Of a stretch of DNA of 64,000 nucleotides, positions 60,584 through 64,000 are shown in pieces. Below the pieces are notes generated by a model. The model worked only from the letters and a program-made list of their open reading frames with translations, was not told where the DNA came from and did not search any database. This DNA is from Sinonovacula constricta (lineage: Eukaryota; Mollusca; Bivalvia; Cardiida; Solecurtidae): positions 16,024,640 to 16,088,639 of the forward strand of contig CM017565.1 of assembly GCA_007844125.1 (NCBI GenBank). The letters run 5' to 3'. The number at the start of each line of letters is the position of its first letter. Positions within the stretch are counted from its first letter, which is position 1. A program made the translations under genes and the position numbers.

Positions 60584-60769
60584 TTATTGCCTCCATCGTC
60601 GTCGTCATGTGGCTTGGCCCCGTCGCCCCGCAGAAGCCGCAATGTAGCGCACATCGTTCATGAGCGAGAGCATAAGCAATCGAAGCATTGTTGGTCTCCA
60701 TGCAGAAGTCATATTGATCGTATGTGGCGCAAGAAAATGCGCTATCCTCAATATTCTGACACGTCTGGG
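60584..60769 (-). CDS. ShKT domain exon plus Thr-rich tail (gene 3)
   Basis: A 186-bp exon, phase 1-1, with acceptor ttgtgtttccag and donor A|GTAAAA. It encodes a complete ShKT domain: TCQNIEDSAFSC, DQYDFC, a helix YALAHERC, then ALHCGFC, and a tail GATGPSHMTTTMEAI that acts as a linker. It is a close paralogue of the exon at 22503. Longer reading past the donor is not needed. Confidence 0.85.
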
Positions 60770-60829
60770 CTGGAAACACACCAAGGTTATGTTGATTATA
60801 TTTGTATTTGTTGGTGCAAAATTTAATTC

Positions 60830-61541
60830 ACAGGAGTTTACGATTATAATCGTCATGAAGTAGGTACGTGAACACAATTCGCAGTGCTTATGTACATGTT
60901 GTCGCAGGAATTCTTATTAAAGATATATCGCATAGCCAAATTTGACTTATGTAACGATCAATCGCCCAACAGAAAGTCAAAGCTAGCAACAAGTTTTACA
61001 CCGCAATATATTTTATCAAACAAAGTTACAAATTATTACAATATATATTATATATATTTAACAAACAAAACAATAAATTATGTATATTAAATTAAGTCAA
61101 AGCTGATAGAAAGTCCTAATAAAATTGTTCATTTGCTTGATAAAAGTCCAAATTCCTTTTTATAATCCACAAGAATCCATAATTATGTTGGAAGAGGGCG
61201 ATATTTTTTACAATAACCCAACAACACACTAGCTGTAGTCCAAATGAATATTCCCACACTTTCGTTATTTTAAAAAAAAAATTGTTGTATTCACTGATGG
61301 TCTTTTAGGTCTAAACAGTTCTTACTCATGCCAAACGTAAAACTAGAGAACAGCCTCATTTATAATAGCTAAGAATAGCTAAGAAGGTTCCACTTGCATC
61401 ATATCCTATCAATTAATTATATAGCAGTGACGTAGGCAGAGCCTAGAATGCGACCTGCACAAGGTCAAATACTATAAGACGGGAGACTTATGTAACACTT
61501 ATTTTAAAGTTGCGGGTCAGAAGGTAGGAAATTTTACTAAC
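60830..61541. other. Gene 3 intron, nothing recognised
   Basis: AT-rich intronic sequence between ShKT exons. Confidence 0.4.
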
Positions 61542-61673
61542 TTTTACAGAGGTTACAATGTCGTGGGCATCGTTGCAGGGCCAGGGTGTGTGCCAGGGCG
61601 GAGACATCAGTACAGAAGTTGAATGTGTCAAAGTCAGCACATTTAAAGTGGTCGTCTTCAATATCCATGCAGT
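61542..61673 (-). CDS. ShKT domain exon (gene 3)
   Basis: A 132-bp phase 1-1 exon with acceptor ttttcag and donor A|GTTAGT. It encodes a complete six-Cys ShKT domain: [15 protein letters not shown], a helix [10 protein letters not shown], then PRHCNLCK. The compact module is almost nothing but the domain. It is preceded by two Thr-rich microexons and followed by another ShKT exon, the same order as in gene 2. Confidence 0.87.
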
Positions 61674-61823
61674 CTGAAAAATAATGTGTATTTCCTTTTG
61701 TATATAAAATGACATTACACACGGAAAACGCATACTTTTGCAAAACATGCATTCTTTCGCGTGACAACCACGCACATACAAGCCAGCTAACAGTCTACCA
61801 TCACACAAAAAAACGCGCGCACA

Positions 61824-61825
<2 letters not shown>

Positions 61826-61892
<67 letters not shown>

Positions 61893-61893
61893 G

Positions 61894-61944
<51 letters not shown>

Positions 61945-61945
61945 G

Positions 61946-61992
<47 letters not shown>
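61826..61992 (+). repeat. (TC)n-(AC)n compound microsatellite
   Basis: About 17 TC units, then about 60 AC units interrupted twice by the same aaacaggcacgcac block, so a subunit of about 50 bp was duplicated. It lies in a gene 3 intron, about 150 bp from a ShKT acceptor. Confidence 0.95.
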
Positions 61993-61994
<2 letters not shown>

Positions 61995-62262
61995 TATGTT
62001 TAATGTTAACATGCCAACGAGCAATGACTTTCACCTTACACTCACGTTTAGACAAAAGTGTTGTTGAATAGTAATATAAACTAAGTTTGTATAATGACAG
62101 AAGAACCTCTGACGATAACAACCACTTTTCTCGTCTTTACAGCATTTGTCGTATGGAAAAGTGACTGAGTTTTGTACGAATGCATATGAGCGTGATTTTA
62201 TCCTTCCGTCCAATTATATGATATTGTCCATTAAGAGGTGAAGCAACTCGGATTTACATTAC

Positions 62263-62301
62263 CTGACGTCGTAGGAGAGGTTGTCATCGTTCCCACAGAA
62301 T
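62263..62301 (-). CDS. Thr-rich linker microexon 2 (gene 3)
   Basis: A 39-bp phase 1-1 exon with acceptor ttaatttcacag and donor CAG|GTAATG. It encodes SVGTMTTSPTTS. It is short, but both borders are good, the frame is kept on both sides, and the composition matches the mucin-like exon of gene 2. Confidence 0.65.
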
Positions 62302-62324
62302 CTGTGAAATTAACGAAACGTCAA

Positions 62325-62490
62325 CAGGTAAATAAGAAAAGATCATACAGGAATTGCCACAGATGTTTAAATCTAAACTACCTCTAGACAAAGGCAAACA
62401 GGGTTAATATAAAAGTGACAAACAAAATCACAGGGACGAGACATAACACACAAAAAGAAAAACCAGCAGTTACCGCCTTGGAACGGTTCG
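62325..62490 (-). repeat. R1 repeat, tail B plus partial core
   Basis: Minus strand: gttccaaggcggtaactgct, ggttttt, then tgttatgtctcgtccctgtg, tttgcctttgtctagaggta, gatttaaacatctgtggcaa, and ends cttatttacctgttg, 24 bp from the acceptor of the microexon at 62301. Confidence 0.8.
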
Positions 62491-62803
62491 GGAATACATA
62501 TAAATCAGGCACATTGCAAAGTTTTTATTAGACAATAATTTAATTTTTAAAATATCTGCCCAGTGGCATAAATATTATAAATAACTGTGATATATTATTA
62601 TGTGTTCAAGGCGTGTAATCACGGTAAAGACAGCATAATGTTAGCTTTAAGTAAGCACCGTGTGCAGATAACTGAATTGTGAGTGGGACATTAAACCCAA
62701 CAAATATACGAAACATAGGTAACATAAATGCACAAGTTCGTCATTTCTTTATAATATTCTATTTATATGAGCTAATTATTAAAAGTAGGCACATATAACA
62801 CAC

Positions 62804-62845
62804 CTGTCGCTGGGGCCTGTGTAGTTGTCAATGGTGCGAAGGAAC
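62804..62845 (-). CDS. Thr/Pro-rich linker microexon 1 (gene 3)
   Basis: A 42-bp phase 1-1 exon with acceptor tttatatcacag and donor ACAG|GTGTGT. It encodes SFAPLTTTQAPAT. It follows the three-finger exon at 63137 (phase 1 out), so all junctions agree. Confidence 0.65.
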
Positions 62846-62948
62846 CTGTGATATAAAAATTGTATTGTACCATTACGAATAAAACGTACACGTCATTTAT
62901 GAAACACTACATTAAATTTGAATATTCATGTATTTGTATTTATAATAT

Positions 62949-63077
<129 letters not shown>

Positions 63078-63136
63078 AAATTCTAAGGAAAATTAATAAA
63101 ATAAATAATGTAACAAAAATGCCTTTGCGAACTCAC

Positions 63137-63251
63137 TACACAGATGGGCGTCACATCCGGTATTTGCACAACACTCCTTGCAGACGAGAGGCCCATTATG
63201 TGGGGCGCGCTTTCCGACCAAACTACCACCAAACATTAGGGCGTCACATTC
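63137..63251 (-). CDS. Three-finger-like domain, third exon (gene 3)
   Basis: A 115-bp exon, phase 0 in and phase 1 out, with acceptor ttgtctgcctag and donor A|GTGAGT. It encodes ECDALMFGGSLVGKRAPHNG, then LVCKECCANTGCDAHLC. It matches the exon at 27655 in phase, length and all six cysteines (C..., GKR, C-K-x-CC, C-[ND], LC). The expected CN is CD here. The exons for the first two parts of the domain and for the signal peptide should lie beyond 64000. Confidence 0.85.
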
Positions 63252-64000
63252 CTAGGCAGACAATTATTTACACAGAGAAAACAGAATAAAACATCAACCG
63301 ATACATGCAGTTGAAAAGAGATTCTAAATATGTATTCATTTCTTGGATGAACAAATTAAACGAGACTTTAATTTGGAAAATAAATGTTTTGTTTGCAAGT
63401 TCCGCAATAAAAGTTTGATAGCGACTACAAATAATGAAACCGGAATAGCTATAAGTACTGATAAAGGGTGAGTACGAACTTAGAAAAGATTTTGGTACAC
63501 GATGTGTACAGGTGTTTCGATAAACAATGACCTAGTATGAACTGAACTAAGAGTGTAGTGGCTACAGCCTGGCTGACTGGCTAACTTTAATATGTCTTAT
63601 TATGAATTACTGTTAGTTTTCACTTTGCTCGCTTTTAAATATTTCTTGTCTCACTTTGCCCTCTTTTGAATTTTTTGTGTCTCACTTTGCTCTCTTTGAA
63701 ATTTTTCACATTGCCCACTTTCGATTTTTTTGTGTCTCACTTTACCAACAAAAATAAGCTTATTTATGAAGTTTTAATGTGGTTTTAAGCTGAAAGGAGC
63801 AAAGTTAAAGTGTCATGCAAAAATACAGACATGTAGCTAACTTCATAATGAAGATATTGTGGATTGAAATCTATGGCTTGAGCAATTCTTACTTAAGAAT
63901 GGTTGATGAATACAGGCCTTAAGTACTTGAGAACCTTTTCAAACAGTACAGACCGTCAAACAGCAACTAGACATTATTGGCCTAATTTATATCCTCATAT
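63252..64000. other. Gene 3 intron, nothing recognised
   Basis: Contains a loose repeat of tctcactttgc (63590-63740). No exon seen. Confidence 0.4.

Noticed and set aside
61488..62121. Cys-Val-rich frames on the minus strand that look like a Cys-rich protein
   Set aside because: Product of (AC)n/(TC)n repeats. Only the 61542-61673 part is a real exon, a ShKT domain.

Overview
This is eukaryotic, animal-type DNA: AT-rich and gene-poor, with short exons in long introns with GT..AG borders, many microsatellites, and tRNA-derived SINEs, Penelope-like, Ty3/Gypsy, LINE and P-type transposon remnants. Secreted proteins that combine a Cys-rich three-finger-like domain, a Thr/Pro linker and ShKT domains suggest a mollusc, most likely a bivalve. 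That assignment is inference; no species marker was found.

Three host genes can be supported. (1) Plus strand, 236-4307: the last three coding exons of an unrecognised Ser-rich, Cys-clustered, probably disordered protein whose 5' part lies left of the window. All three exons join in phase 2. (2) Minus strand, 37924 down to 16060: an almost complete gene for a secreted protein. It has a signal-peptide exon, three exons for one 12-Cys three-finger-like (Ly6/uPAR-like) domain, a Thr/Pro-rich mucin-like exon, two clear ShKT exons, and a third ShKT exon with a stop codon and a nearby AATAAA. All junctions are phase compatible except the last, where a repeat abuts the acceptor. (3) Minus strand, 63251 down to about 59745: part of a paralogue with the last three-finger exon, two tiny Thr-rich linker exons, two ShKT exons and a possible third linker. 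Its 5' exons lie right of the window and its 3' end was not located. Genes 2 and 3 are in the same orientation and look like a local family.

Most of the rest is repeats. At 7.0-9.8 kb a decayed Penelope-like GIY-YIG fragment sits among three copies of a 400-bp repeat. A family called R1 here recurs at least a dozen times from 11 to 62 kb; it has a shared core with a hairpin and two alternative 3' tails. Retropepsin-like remains lie at 31.2-31.5 kb, LINE endonuclease remains at 42.4 kb, and a broken Gypsy gag/RT with a 48-bp coding minisatellite at 45.6-49.3 kb. A diverged inverted repeat (50.63-50.84 and 55.89-56.07 kb) encloses a P-type (THAP9-like) transposase remnant. tRNA-derived SINEs are scattered throughout.

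The points most worth checking are the exon-modular three-finger/mucin/ShKT gene family, two intronic minisatellites that begin exactly at splice donors, the repeat tail possibly recruited into the last ShKT exon, and the inverted-repeat-bounded transposase remnant.
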